Origin: Gallaecimonas mangrovi | Lineage (GTDB): Bacteria; Pseudomonadota; Gammaproteobacteria; Enterobacterales; Gallaecimonadaceae | Assembly (NCBI RefSeq): GCF_003367375.1 | Contig: NZ_CP031416.1 | Coordinates: 1,061,501 to 1,125,500, forward strand | Direction: 5' to 3' | Length of the DNA stretch: 64,000 nucleotides | Shown here: positions 1 through 8,601 of the stretch, in pieces | How the letters are laid out: the number at the start of each line of letters is the position of its first letter | Position numbering within the stretch: position 1 is the stretch's first letter | The notes under the pieces: model-generated | What the model saw: only the letters and a program-made list of their open reading frames with translations | What the model was told of the DNA's origin: nothing | The model's database searches: none | Translations under genes and position numbers: made by a program

Positions 1-113
1 ACCCCTTCACATTGCAGCTGGCTATCTGCAAAAAAGGGCGCCAGCGCCGCTTTGGCCGCCGCTACCTTTACCGGGTTGGTCGACCCCACAATTAACTTTA
101 TGGCCTTGGTCAT
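1..113 (-). CDS. yjjX: Inosine/xanthosine triphosphatase YjjX, N-terminal part (cut by window edge)
   Basis: Only the first 37 codons are inside the window. The product begins MTKAIKLIVGSTNPVKVAAA; the GSTNPVK stretch is the phosphate-binding start of the YjjX/Ham1-like non-canonical purine NTP phosphatases, which remove ITP and XTP from the nucleotide pool in the cytoplasm. The ATG at 113-111 is preceded on the minus strand by AAGGA at good spacing. The assignment rests on this N-terminal motif alone because the rest lies beyond position 1. Confidence 0.7.
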   Translation of the reverse strand, partial: MTKAIKLIVGSTNPVKVAAAKAALAPFFADSQLQCEG

Positions 114-129
114 TGCGATTCCTTAAGTA

Positions 130-831
130 CTACTCGGCAAGCTTGGGCAGAAAACGGGTGTCCATCCAATATTGGCTGTTGTCGCGGGGGGCGAGCATCA
201 CCGTAACCACGTCGCGGTCCAAATAGGGCAACGGATCGAACCAGATAGCGTCACTTTTAAAAACGTGAATTTCCTGGGTAGCCGGATTTTGCCACTGGGC
301 AAAAATAATAAAGGGGTGCTGGCCATTGCGGCTATAGCTTTCATCTTTTTCTGCCGAGGTGATATTGGCCTCAATAGCGCGGCCTTGGGTTTTTAACTTA
401 TCGATACTGCGGGTTTGGCGCACGGCGACGGCCCTGCCGCCCCAGCCAATAGCGCTAAAAACCACGCCGAAAATACTGCAGATAATGGGCACAAACCAAA
501 CCGACAAAAAACTGTTAATGCGGGCCTGCTCGGGTTTGCTAGGCAGGTAAATCACCTCCACCGAATCGCCGCGGTCGTAGGACGGCGGGTTAGAGCCGGA
601 GTTGCTGATAAAAATATGGTTTTGGCCATATTGGTCTTTAAAGGCCACTTCGGGGTGATAGGTACCAGAGCCGTCGCTACTTTGCGAATAGTCCAAGTCG
701 ACAACCTGGCCGGGGGCGGTAACGGCGTGCTTTAAAAAAGTATGGGTGCTGTAGATGGAATAAAAAGTACCGGCCAGCATCAACAGGCCAATCACACTAA
801 AAGCATTTAAGACACAACCACCTTTAGACAT
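130..831 (-). CDS. DUF3592 domain membrane protein
   Basis: This 233-residue protein has a hydrophobic segment near residues 9-29, a soluble beta-rich part, a second membrane segment near 108-130, and a second soluble part to the end. The pattern GQVVDLDYSQS, a YHPEVAFKDQYGQ stretch and the repeat YDRGDSVEVIYLP are typical of DUF3592, a family of unknown function that is usually anchored in the inner membrane. It lies 16 bp upstream of yjjX on the same strand and may be cotranscribed with it. A biochemical role cannot be inferred. Confidence 0.75.
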   Translation of the reverse strand: MSKGGCVLNAFSVIGLLMLAGTFYSIYSTHTFLKHAVTAPGQVVDLDYSQSSDGSGTYHPEVAFKDQYGQNHIFISNSGSNPPSYDRGDSVEVIYLPSKPEQARINSFLSVWFVPIICSIFGVVFSAIGWGGRAVAVRQTRSIDKLKTQGRAIEANITSAEKDESYSRNGQHPFIIFAQWQNPATQEIHVFKSDAIWFDPLPYLDRDVVTVMLAPRDNSQYWMDTRFLPKLAE

Positions 832-910
832 TTGTTTTTCTTCCTTGTGAACAAAGCGGCGGGCACCTTAACACGGCGGGCAAAGGCTGCCCATAACCGG
901 CCGCCAAGCA

Positions 911-940
911 TAAAAAAAGCCCGCGCCTAGCGCGGGCCTT
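911..940 (-). terminator. Rho-independent terminator of ggt
   Basis: A perfect 8-bp GC stem (GCCCGCGC with GCGCGGGC, loop CTA, 919-937) is followed on the minus strand by a run of seven T residues (918-912). It sits 14 bp beyond the ggt stop codon. Confidence 0.9.
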
Positions 941-953
941 TTGCCAGTACAAC

Positions 954-2726
954 TTAGTAGCCGACAGCTGCGCCCTGCGGGCGGCGAGAATCGTTGGCGC
1001 CATAGTAGTAACCGGGGCGAACTTTACCGGATACCGAGGCATCACTGACCTTGGAGTCTTTGAAGTTCTTCGCCCCCGGCAAACCCACCATAATGGCTTC
1101 GGCAGCGCCCCAGCCATGTTGCTCAACCATGTCGTAACCAGCGGCTTTGAGCAATTTCAAGGTGTCTGGAGAAATACCGCGCTGCTCGTAGAACACCTTG
1201 TCAGGCAGCCACTGCTGGTGAATGCGCGGTGCATCAACCGCCTCTTGGATGTTCATCCCGTAGTCAATGACATTCATCACTGTGGCCAGGGTAATGGTGA
1301 TGATCCGTGAACCGCCCGGTGAACCGGTCACCAAGAAGGTTTTACCGTTTTTGGTGACGATGGTCGGCGCCATGGAAGAGAGCGGGCGTTTGCCCGGAGC
1401 AATGGCATTGGTTTTACCTTGCACCAGGCCAAACATGTTTTTGGCACCAATTTTCGAGGTGAAATCGTCCATTTCATCGTTCAGCCAGAAGCCGGCACCC
1501 GGTGCCATAACGCCGCTACCGAAACGGCCATTGATGGTGTAGGTGGTGGAGACGGCGTTGCCGTCTTTATCAATCACCGAATAATGGGTGGTTTGCGGCT
1601 TTTCATGGGGAGCAACGCCTGGGCCCAGGTCGGCTGAAGGGGTCGCTTTTACCGGGTCGATGGTGGCGCGGATCTTGGCGGCGTATGCCTTGCTTAGCAG
1701 CATTTTGCGAGGAATATGCACAAAGTCAGGGTCGCCCAGCAGGTTGTTGCGGTCGACATAGGCGTGGCGCATGGCTTCCACGGTGTAGTGAATTGCCTCG
1801 GCGGAGCCAAAGCCCATGGATTTTAAGTCATAGCCTTCAACGATATTGAGAATTTCACACATGGTGATGCCGCCGGAGCTGGGCGGTGGCGCAGAAATAA
1901 AGTCGTAGCCGCGGTAGCTGCAACGCACCGGTACCCGCTCTTTGGCCTGATAGTTGGCAAAGTCTTTGGCGGTGATATAGCCGCCGTTTTCTGCCGAGGC
2001 TTTTTCGATGGCCTTAGGAATTTTGCCTTTGTAGAAGGCATCGGGGCCATGCTTGGCAATGGCCTCCAGGGTTTTGGCCAGGGTCTTTTGCACCAAACGG
2101 TCGCCCGGTTGCAGCGGCGTTCCGTCGGGGCGCAGGAAAATTTTCGCCGCCTGTTTGTCGGAATGAATTTTCTTTAAGCTGCTGTCGATAACGTCGGTGT
2201 CACCGCGGGTAAGAATAAAACCGTCGCGGGCCAGTTTAATGGCAGGGGCCATTATTTGGGCGCGGGTTAACTTGCCAGAACCGTATTTGGTCAGTGCCAT
2301 TTCCATGCCGCGCACGGTGCCGGGCACGCCTACCGCGCCGTAACCAAACAGGCTGGCACCTTTAATTAGGTTACCGGCTTTGTCTTGGTACATGTCAGCG
2401 CTGGCAGCGGCCGGCGCCTTTTCACGAAAGTCGATAAAGGTATCGGTGCCATCGGCCAGATGCAGGGTCATAAAGCCACCGCCACCAATGTTGCCGCAGC
2501 AGGGGTTAACCACCGCTTGGGCGTAACCCACGGCCACTGCCGCATCCACGGCGTTACCGCCTTCTTTTAGAATTTGAATGCCAGCCTCGGAAGCCAGACG
2601 CTGGGAAGACACCACCATGCCGTGTTTGGCTTCTACCGGGGGCAGGGAAGCGGCAAGGCTGGTAAGAGGTAAGGCCAAGGCTAACGCCAACAGAGGGCGC
2701 GCCAGCAATGTTCGTGAAAGGGGCAT
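954..2726 (-). CDS. ggt: Gamma-glutamyltranspeptidase, periplasmic
   Basis: The 590-residue product cleaves gamma-glutamyl bonds of glutathione and transfers the glutamyl group to water or amino acids. It starts with a Sec signal peptide (hydrophobic residues about 8-25, cleavage near LAA). The self-processing site is visible as KPQTTHYSV, so the small subunit should begin at Thr379, the catalytic nucleophile. The PLSSM (448-452) and GSPGGSR (468-474) loops that bind the glutamyl moiety are intact. Length and order match the E. coli enzyme. It stands alone with its own terminator; the 190 bp upstream contain no obvious regulator site. Confidence 0.95.
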   Translation of the reverse strand: MPLSRTLLARPLLALALALPLTSLAASLPPVEAKHGMVVSSQRLASEAGIQILKEGGNAVDAAVAVGYAQAVVNPCCGNIGGGGFMTLHLADGTDTFIDFREKAPAAASADMYQDKAGNLIKGASLFGYGAVGVPGTVRGMEMALTKYGSGKLTRAQIMAPAIKLARDGFILTRGDTDVIDSSLKKIHSDKQAAKIFLRPDGTPLQPGDRLVQKTLAKTLEAIAKHGPDAFYKGKIPKAIEKASAENGGYITAKDFANYQAKERVPVRCSYRGYDFISAPPPSSGGITMCEILNIVEGYDLKSMGFGSAEAIHYTVEAMRHAYVDRNNLLGDPDFVHIPRKMLLSKAYAAKIRATIDPVKATPSADLGPGVAPHEKPQTTHYSVIDKDGNAVSTTYTINGRFGSGVMAPGAGFWLNDEMDDFTSKIGAKNMFGLVQGKTNAIAPGKRPLSSMAPTIVTKNGKTFLVTGSPGGSRIITITLATVMNVIDYGMNIQEAVDAPRIHQQWLPDKVFYEQRGISPDTLKLLKAAGYDMVEQHGWGAAEAIMVGLPGAKNFKDSKVSDASVSGKVRPGYYYGANDSRRPQGAAVGY

Positions 2727-2920
2727 ACAGACAGCTCCGGCGAGGTTTTAAGTTACTTCGATGTGTCTTTGTTATATCGAACTCGGTTAGCGATGTGAAA
2801 CGCCTTGGCCACGAATTCCTTCAAAACATTAGCAAAATGCTAACGCCGTCAACACTTTGTTGGCTTGAGACTGGGCTTTATTAAGCGCACCCTGAAAGCC
2901 GCTGATGCTAAGGAGGTTGT

Positions 2921-3799
2921 ATGTATATCGGATTTATCGGTCTGGGCACCATGGGTAAGCCTATGGCCAGTAATCTTGTGAAAGCCGGCTTTAAGGTAAA
3001 AGTGTGGAACCGCAGCCAAGAGCCGGTAGAAGCCTTAAAAAGCCAGGGGGCCGAGGTGGCCGCAAGCCCGGCAGATTTTGAAGACGTCGACATTCTGGTA
3101 TCGATGCTTGCTGACGATGCCACCGTGTCTGCGGTTATCGTTGACGGCGGCGCCATGGCGGCGCTAAAAACCGGCGCCATTCATATCAATATGGCCACCA
3201 TTTCGTTAAAGCTGGCCGAGCACTTGGCAAGTGCCCACCGACAGCAGGGCCACGGTTATATTGCCGCGCCGGTATTGGGTCGGGTTGATGTGGCAGAAGC
3301 TGGTAACCTCAATATTTTGGCGGCGGGCAAACCGGCGCTACTGGAGCAAGCCGAGCCGCTTTTTGCGGTGATGGGGGCGAAAACCTGGGTCTTTGGTGAA
3401 GAGGCAACCCAGGCCAATGTAGTGAAGCTTGCAGCCAATTTTTGCCTGTCCAGCGCCATTGAAACCATGGGCGAGGCCTCAGCTTTGGTGCGTGGCCACG
3501 GTGGCAGTGGTAAAGCCTTTTTGGAGATGCTCACCAGCACCTTGTTTGCTGCCCCGGCTTATAAAGGTTATGGCGGTATGATTGCCCAAGAGCGTTACCA
3601 ACCCGCTGGTTTTAAACTCACCCTTGGCCTTAAAGACGTGCGCCTGGCGCTGGAAGCGGCGGAAGCGGCCCACGTGCCGATGCCTTTTGCCAGCACCATG
3701 AAAGACAATTATCTTGATGCCGTTGCCAATGGCGACGGCGCCCTGGACTGGGCGGCACTGGCCACCGTTGCCGCGCGCCGCGCCGGCATTAAGGGTTAG
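2921..3799 (+). CDS. NAD(P)-dependent beta-hydroxyacid dehydrogenase family oxidoreductase
   Basis: The 292-residue protein opens with the Rossmann fingerprint GFIGLGTMGKPMASNL (residues 4-19) and continues with the all-helical C-terminal domain of the 3-hydroxyisobutyrate dehydrogenase family. The conserved lysine region is seen as VVKLAANF near residue 167. A strong AAGGAGG lies just upstream of the ATG. The substrate cannot be told; related enzymes reduce glyoxylate, succinic semialdehyde or tartronate semialdehyde. Its stop codon overlaps the end of the convergent LysR gene by 4 bp. Confidence 0.85.
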   Translation: MYIGFIGLGTMGKPMASNLVKAGFKVKVWNRSQEPVEALKSQGAEVAASPADFEDVDILVSMLADDATVSAVIVDGGAMAALKTGAIHINMATISLKLAEHLASAHRQQGHGYIAAPVLGRVDVAEAGNLNILAAGKPALLEQAEPLFAVMGAKTWVFGEEATQANVVKLAANFCLSSAIETMGEASALVRGHGGSGKAFLEMLTSTLFAAPAYKGYGGMIAQERYQPAGFKLTLGLKDVRLALEAAEAAHVPMPFASTMKDNYLDAVANGDGALDWAALATVAARRAGIKG

Positions 3800-4677
3800 T
3801 CTGGGTAGACTTCCTGCACCACTTCCAGCCAGGCCTTGGCTGCCGGTGACAAAATAGCGCCCTTGCGCCAAATCACCGCCATGTTCCAGATGGTGTCGGG
3901 TTCGTCCAGCAGCACCGGTTTTACCTTCGGGTGAGGCCGCTGCTGGGCGAGCATGCGCGGCAAAAAGGCCACCCCAAGGTTGGCGGCCACCAGTTCGGTA
4001 ATAAAGTCCACCTGGCTACTGTGGGCCGCCACCACCGGGTTAATTTGTTTGCGGGCCATCGCCTGCAGCAAGATGCGGTTCAATGAAAAACTGCGCTCAA
4101 ACAAAATAAAGGGCGTTTGGCCAAGATCTTCAAAGGTTACGCTTTGCTGGCCCGCCAGCGGGTGGTCGGCCGGTAGCATCGCCACCAGGGGTTCACTGCT
4201 GACTTGGTGTAAATCAAAGTGCTCGGGCGCGGGCATTAAGGTGGCGCCCATTTCTATTTCGCCACTTTGCAGCAAGGCCTCTAAGCGGTCGCTGCCGTGC
4301 TCGACCAGGCGAATATCAATGCCCGGATAGTGCTTGCGATAGCGAGCAAATACCGGGGCATACACCAAGTGACTGCCCAGGGTCGGCAGGCCCAGTTGCA
4401 AGGTACCGCGTTTTAAGCCGCGAATTTCATCCAGCTCTGCCAGCATGTCGCTGCGTTCTGCCAGTATCCGCAGTGCCCGCTGGTACACCACTTCCCCGGC
4501 CGCGGTTAAGCGGCTTTGGCCGCCGTTTCTGTCCAGCAGTACGGTACCGGCTTCATCTTCAAGCTGCTTGACTGCCTTGCTGATAGTGGGCTGGGTGGAG
4601 TAGAGCTTTTTGGCGGCAAGGGAAAAACCACCTTGTCTGACCACCTCAACAAACGATACTAAGTTTCTGAATTCCAT
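3796..4677 (-). CDS. LysR-family regulator, CidR-like, divergent from lrgAB
   Basis: This is a LysR activator/repressor with an N-terminal winged HTH (MEFRNLVSFVEVVRQGG, helix around STQPTISKAVKQLE) and the usual effector-binding domain. I start it at the MEF methionine (4677); an upstream ATG at 4683 adds two residues, and neither has a clear Shine-Dalgarno. It is divergent from lrgA/lrgB, the arrangement known for CidR-type regulators that control holin-like CidA/LrgA and LrgB genes in response to overflow metabolism. A palindrome sits between the two genes. Confidence 0.85.
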   Translation of the reverse strand: MEFRNLVSFVEVVRQGGFSLAAKKLYSTQPTISKAVKQLEDEAGTVLLDRNGGQSRLTAAGEVVYQRALRILAERSDMLAELDEIRGLKRGTLQLGLPTLGSHLVYAPVFARYRKHYPGIDIRLVEHGSDRLEALLQSGEIEMGATLMPAPEHFDLHQVSSEPLVAMLPADHPLAGQQSVTFEDLGQTPFILFERSFSLNRILLQAMARKQINPVVAAHSSQVDFITELVAANLGVAFLPRMLAQQRPHPKVKPVLLDEPDTIWNMAVIWRKGAILSPAAKAWLEVVQEVYPD

Positions 4678-4681
4678 AACC

Positions 4682-4696
4682 ATTCCATTTTGGAAT
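4682..4696. promoter_or_regulatory. Candidate LysR operator between cidR-like gene and lrgA
   Basis: ATTCCA-TTT-TGGAAT is a perfect 6-3-6 palindrome placed immediately next to the regulator start, where LysR autoregulation sites usually lie. The function is inferred from position and symmetry only. Confidence 0.45.
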
Positions 4697-4767
4697 TTTT
4701 ATCATTCTATCAATTCATTTTAATCATGTTTTGCCCGGCAGTAAGCTTGATGTCAAGGAGAAACATC

Positions 4768-5181
4768 ATGTCGCTGTTACACCTTCAACGCCGTTTTCGT
4801 TACGGATTCCACCGCAGTCGTTTACTGCAAATTTCTCTGCTGGTTGGCCTTTGGTTGCTGGGCCAGGAACTGGTCAAATTGACCGGGTTACCGGTGACGG
4901 GCGGCATTGCCGGCATGGTGGTGCTACTGGTACTGCTAGCCAGCCGTTTTATCAACATTAAATCGCTGCGGATGGGCGCCAATTGGTTCTTGGCCGAGAT
5001 GCTGCTGTTTTTTGTGCCAGCGGTGTTGGCGGTGCTGGACCATCACGAACTGCTAGGACTGCTTGGCCTTAAAGTGCTGGTGGTGATTTTCGGCAGCACC
5101 TTAACGGTATTTGGCGTAACAGCGTTAGTTATCGACCTTTTTGTTCGTCTGCGAGCTCGAAAAAATGACAGTGCTTCATAG
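4768..5181 (+). CDS. lrgA: CidA/LrgA holin-like membrane protein
   Basis: The product (137 residues from the ATG at 4768, which has AAGGAG 7 bp upstream) has four predicted membrane segments and the family signature VTGGIAGMVVLLVLL followed by a phenylalanine/proline-rich AEMLLFFVPAVLA segment. CidA/LrgA proteins are holin-like and act with LrgB; some such pairs transport pyruvate or glycolate or influence autolysis. A longer reading from 4690 exists but lacks a ribosome site. The 3' end overlaps lrgB by 17 bp, so translation is probably coupled. Confidence 0.85.
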   Translation: MSLLHLQRRFRYGFHRSRLLQISLLVGLWLLGQELVKLTGLPVTGGIAGMVVLLVLLASRFINIKSLRMGANWFLAEMLLFFVPAVLAVLDHHELLGLLGLKVLVVIFGSTLTVFGVTALVIDLFVRLRARKNDSAS

Positions 5182-5866
5182 CGTCTTATTCCAAGGTTTT
5201 TGCTGGTCGGTATTAACCGTTGCTTTTTATCTATTGGCCAAACGCATTCACCGGCGCTGGCGCCGTGCCTGGTTAACGCCGCTGTTGGTTACTCCCATAC
5301 TGCTGCTACTGCCGGTGCTGGTTTTGCATGTCAGTTACCACGATTACATTCGTGGCACCGGCTGGCTGCTAGCGCTGCTGGGTCCGGCCACCGTTGCCTT
5401 TGCGGTACCCATTTATGAAAAACGCGCCTTTATTCGCCAGTACTGGCAGGTGCTGGCCGTTGGTGCCGTTGCCGGTAGCTTAACCGCCATGCTTTCCAGC
5501 TGGGCGCTGGCGACGCTGTTAGGGTTACATGGGGCGCTGCGGCTAAGCCTTATTCCCCGCTCCATCAGCACGCCATTTGCCATGGCTGTTTCCGGCGATA
5601 TTGGCGGCATTCCGTCACTGACCGCGGTATTTGTGGTGATAACCGGCGTTACCGGCGGGGTGTTTGGGGAAATTATCCTGCTGCGTATGAACATTCGCTC
5701 ATCCCTTGCCAAGGGAGCGGCCATGGGAATGGGCGCGCACGGCGCCGGTACCGCAAAAGCCCAGGAACTGGGCCGAGAGGAGGGCACTATTGCCGGTTTG
5801 GTGATGGTGTTGGTGGGGCTCTTTAACGTGCTTACTGCCCCCTTGCTGGCTTGGTTACTGCATTAA
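5165..5866 (+). CDS. lrgB: LrgB-family membrane protein
   Basis: The 233-residue protein (start at ATG 5165) is very hydrophobic and shows the LrgB core: a PRSISTPFAMAVSGDIGG segment, then VITGVTGGVFGEIIL and MGMGAHGAGTAKA. LrgB partners with LrgA/CidA in the inner membrane. It overlaps lrgA and forms a two-gene operon likely controlled by the divergent LysR regulator. Confidence 0.9.
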   Translation: MTVLHSVLFQGFCWSVLTVAFYLLAKRIHRRWRRAWLTPLLVTPILLLLPVLVLHVSYHDYIRGTGWLLALLGPATVAFAVPIYEKRAFIRQYWQVLAVGAVAGSLTAMLSSWALATLLGLHGALRLSLIPRSISTPFAMAVSGDIGGIPSLTAVFVVITGVTGGVFGEIILLRMNIRSSLAKGAAMGMGAHGAGTAKAQELGREEGTIAGLVMVLVGLFNVLTAPLLAWLLH

Positions 5867-5867
5867 A

Positions 5868-5890
5868 AGGCGCCTTGGGCGTCTTTTTTA
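5868..5890 (+). terminator. Terminator after lrgAB
   Basis: A 7-bp stem (AGGCGCC with GGCGTCT, one G-T pair) with a TTG loop is followed by six T residues directly after the lrgB stop codon. Confidence 0.75.
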
Positions 5891-6024
5891 TGTTGGCCTT
5901 TATCCGCGCAGAAAACGCTAGGCACCTAAACAGCACCTTTAAAAACAACTGCTTGCTATTGTGGTTGCCAGAGTCGCTGGACTATAACTAGGGCTTAGAT
6001 TTCTAAATGGAAAAGGAGTGACCC

Positions 6025-6330
6025 ATGGCTAAAGCACCACAGACGTCTGCTGCGAACGGTAGCGCCCACGAACGTGTTGACCAGGCTGCGGCCAAGGCGC
6101 ATGCCGCCATTGATAAGGCTGCAGAAATGGCCGGTAGCGGTGAAGAAAAACTTCATCACATTGCCGACGAAATGCGCAGCCAAGCTGAGCAAATTGCCGA
6201 CAGTGCCAAGGTGCGCTCGAAGGAACTCACTGACGTTGTTAGCAGCTACACCCGCGAACACCCGGTGAAAACCCTTGGCCTGGCCTTTTTGGCCGGTGCG
6301 TTGGTGGCATCGCTGGTTCGCCGCGGATGA
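6025..6330 (+). CDS. DUF883 (ElaB/YqjD-like) membrane-anchored protein
   Basis: This 101-residue protein has an alanine-rich, coiled-coil-prone N-terminal part and a single C-terminal membrane segment TLGLAFLAGALVASLVRRG. That layout, preceded by YTREHPVKTLG, is characteristic of DUF883 proteins such as ElaB and YqjD, tail-anchored stress proteins; YqjD and ElaB have been reported to associate with ribosomes at the membrane. AAAGGAG precedes the ATG. The next gene starts within its stop codon (ATGA), as in the E. coli yqjD-yqjE arrangement. Confidence 0.85.
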   Translation: MAKAPQTSAANGSAHERVDQAAAKAHAAIDKAAEMAGSGEEKLHHIADEMRSQAEQIADSAKVRSKELTDVVSSYTREHPVKTLGLAFLAGALVASLVRRG

Positions 6331-6710
6331 GCGAGAGTGAAGAGCCCAAAGCCGGGGCCTTTGATGCAGAGAGCCTCAAGGCCCTGGCTGCAGAGCATTG
6401 GCACTGGTTAGGCGACTGGCTGGATTTAGCGCAAACCGAAGGCCAGTTGGTGATTAGCAGCGCCGTGAAGATGCTGGCCTTTGGCGCGGCGGTAGCGCTG
6501 ATGGCCGCAACGGGCTGGTTATTGCTGCTGGGGGCTTTCGCGGTAGCAATTTGGCAACTGGGCATGCCGCTGCCCTGGGTGCTGCTGATAAGCGCTTTTA
6601 CCTGCATCGGCAGTGGTTGGCTGCTGTGGCGCGCCGCCTGTTACCAAGCCCGCCAACTGCGCTTTGATAAAAGCCTCAAGGCCTTGGGCCTTAAATCCTC
6701 CAAGTCTTAA
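6327..6710 (+). CDS. YqjE-like phage-holin-superfamily membrane protein
   Basis: The 127-residue product has an acidic N-terminal helix (WLDLAQTEGQLVISSAVKM) and two membrane segments (about 48-76 and 82-103), the layout of the YqjE/holin superfamily III group. Its ATG overlaps the DUF883 stop, so the pair is a translationally coupled operon of the yqjDE type. Its function is not known. The stop codon overlaps that of the convergent acoR-like gene by 4 bp. Confidence 0.7.
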   Translation: MSESEEPKAGAFDAESLKALAAEHWHWLGDWLDLAQTEGQLVISSAVKMLAFGAAVALMAATGWLLLLGAFAVAIWQLGMPLPWVLLISAFTCIGSGWLLWRAACYQARQLRFDKSLKALGLKSSKS

Positions 6711-8503
6711 CCTTGCTTTTTCAATTTGGCATAGAGTGTGGTTCTGGAAATACCCAGTGCCTGCGCTGTGGCCGAGATATTGCCGTTATGGCGCTGAAGT
6801 GCCGCATTGATGGTTTGCTGTTCTGCTTGTTGCAGAGGTCCTGTCTGACGCTGCTGTTCCGGCGCTTGGTATTGTGGCAAGTGATCTGGGGTAATGGTAT
6901 TGCCAGGGCCTGCCAGCACCGAGGCTAAATGCAAGGTCTGCTCTAACTCACGAATATTACCCGGCCAGTTTTGGCACTTTAACCAGCTAAGGCTTGCCTC
7001 ATCCAGAGTGCAATGGCCGTGGCGCAGTAAAATGCTTTTTATCAAGGTGGCCAAGTCGCTGCGCTGGCGAAGGGCGGGCAGGGCGATCTGCACCCCTTTT
7101 AAGCGATAATATAAGTCTGCACGAAAGGCTTTTTGCGCCATCATCTGCGCTAAATCACAGTGGGTTGCGCTGATGATGCGAATGTTAAGGGGCCTTGGCG
7201 TTGAGCTACCCAAGCGGGTAACGGCGCGCTCTTGCAACACCCGCAACAAGCGGCTTTGCAGGGCCAGCGGCATGTCGCCAATTTCATCAAGCAGCAAGGT
7301 GCCGCCGTTGGCATCTTCCAAGCGGCCACTGGCGCCGCCTTTGCGGGCGCCGGTAAAGGTGCCTTCCTCATAACCAAACAGCTCTGCTTCAATCAGGCTT
7401 TCCGGCAGTGCCGAGCAGTTAATGGCCACAAAAGGGGCTTGCGGATCCCAAAGGTCGTGCAGGGCCTTGGCAAACACTTCTTTGCCGGTGCCGGTTTCGC
7501 CACACAACAGTACCGCAATGCCTGCCTCAAAGGCTTTGTTGGCAAAGGTAAATTGCCGCTCCAGCTCAGCATCGTCCCCTAACAGGGCCAGGCCCGACGG
7601 CTGCCTGGCTGCCACGTCGCTGTTGGCCTGGCCGTGGCGGCGCACCATCAAGCTGGTGCCGTCTTTAAGTGGCAATTTAAACTGCGACGCCGGGTTATTA
7701 AGGTCACTGAGTGCAAAAGGCAAAGCGCTAGCTTCGCCGCTCGCGGGCAGCGCCAGCATCTGCCGGGCATTGCTGGTGGCCGCCAGTAAGGTGCCGCTTG
7801 CTGAGAAAGCTGCCATGCCTTGAAAATGGGTACCCAGCAGCTGGGCATTGGGGTGCAGGCTATAGAGCCAGTGCTGGCGGTAGTAGTGTTGCAGCAGGCG
7901 GCTTTCCACCGCCATTACCGCTTGGCGCAGCTGCTCAAACACCACCCGGGTGTTGCGCTCGCCGATACCGGTAATATCAAGGGCGCCTGCCAGACGGCCA
8001 TCGGCTTGGTAAATGGGAATGGAAACGCAGAAAAAACGCTCAAATTCCTTGAGGTAATGGTGGCTGCCGGTAAGGACAATGGGCTTTTTCTCCGCCAGGG
8101 TTAAACCGGGGGCGGTAGTGCCAATGTCACTTTCTAAAATGCGGGTGCCAATTTGTAGTGCACTGAGCGGTGAGAAATCAGTGTGATGGGAGCGGCAAAC
8201 AATAACGCCGCCGCTATTGAGCCCCATTAATGCCCATTCCGGGCCACCAAATACCTCCCAAAGCCGCGCCAGTTCAGGCTCGATGCAAGCGGCCAGAATA
8301 TGGTCGTCTTCCGTTAAGGGGCAATCGGTCACGGCGCTGTTGGCCATGTGATTATCCCAAGGGTGAATGCCGGCTTCTTTCGAGCGTTGCCAGGAGCGAG
8401 CTATGGCCTCGGGCAGCACATCACCCGGTAACGGCTCACCCTTGAGTAACAAACGCCGAGCATGGTCCAGCTCGTGATGATTCAAGTGGGGGGCTATCGG
8501 CAT
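6707..8503 (-). CDS. Sigma-54-dependent AcoR-type transcriptional activator
   Basis: The 598-residue protein has the AcoR layout: an N-terminal sensory region with a GAF-like part (about 80-230), a sigma-54 AAA+ domain with Walker A GETGTGKE (335-342), the sigma-54 contact loop written GTFTGA (381-386) instead of GAFTGA, Walker B LLLDEIGD (403-410), and a Fis-type HTH (about 574-594). I chose ATG 8503 because AGGAG lies 6 bp upstream; a longer frame to 8593 has no such site. It lies just downstream of the alcohol/aldehyde dehydrogenase operon on the same strand, which itself has a -24/-12 promoter, so it is the likely activator of that operon. Confidence 0.9.
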   Translation of the reverse strand: MPIAPHLNHHELDHARRLLLKGEPLPGDVLPEAIARSWQRSKEAGIHPWDNHMANSAVTDCPLTEDDHILAACIEPELARLWEVFGGPEWALMGLNSGGVIVCRSHHTDFSPLSALQIGTRILESDIGTTAPGLTLAEKKPIVLTGSHHYLKEFERFFCVSIPIYQADGRLAGALDITGIGERNTRVVFEQLRQAVMAVESRLLQHYYRQHWLYSLHPNAQLLGTHFQGMAAFSASGTLLAATSNARQMLALPASGEASALPFALSDLNNPASQFKLPLKDGTSLMVRRHGQANSDVAARQPSGLALLGDDAELERQFTFANKAFEAGIAVLLCGETGTGKEVFAKALHDLWDPQAPFVAINCSALPESLIEAELFGYEEGTFTGARKGGASGRLEDANGGTLLLDEIGDMPLALQSRLLRVLQERAVTRLGSSTPRPLNIRIISATHCDLAQMMAQKAFRADLYYRLKGVQIALPALRQRSDLATLIKSILLRHGHCTLDEASLSWLKCQNWPGNIRELEQTLHLASVLAGPGNTITPDHLPQYQAPEQQRQTGPLQQAEQQTINAALQRHNGNISATAQALGISRTTLYAKLKKQG

Positions 8504-8570
8504 GGAAGGCTCCTGGCAGGATTGGTGAAATCGATCATGCCACAAAGGGAGCTTGGAAGGGGAGTGAACA

Positions 8571-8591
8571 GGGGAGGTTGAACACCTCCCC
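8571..8591 (-). terminator. GC-rich hairpin between the dehydrogenase operon and acoR-like gene
   Basis: GGGGAGGT pairs perfectly with ACCTCCCC across a 5-nt loop. It lies 10 bp past the alcohol dehydrogenase stop. There is no T-run, so it may be an mRNA-stabilising or weak attenuating hairpin rather than a full terminator. Confidence 0.4.
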
Positions 8592-8601
8592 AAGTGGCAA
8601 C

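Noticed and set aside
4690-4767. Longer N-terminus for LrgA
   Set aside because: The added residues come from a promoter-like AT-rich region; the ATG at 4768 has AAGGAG.
8504-8593. 30-residue N-terminal extension of the AcoR-type activator
   Set aside because: No ribosome site, and the extension runs through the GC hairpin; ATG 8503 has AGGAG.
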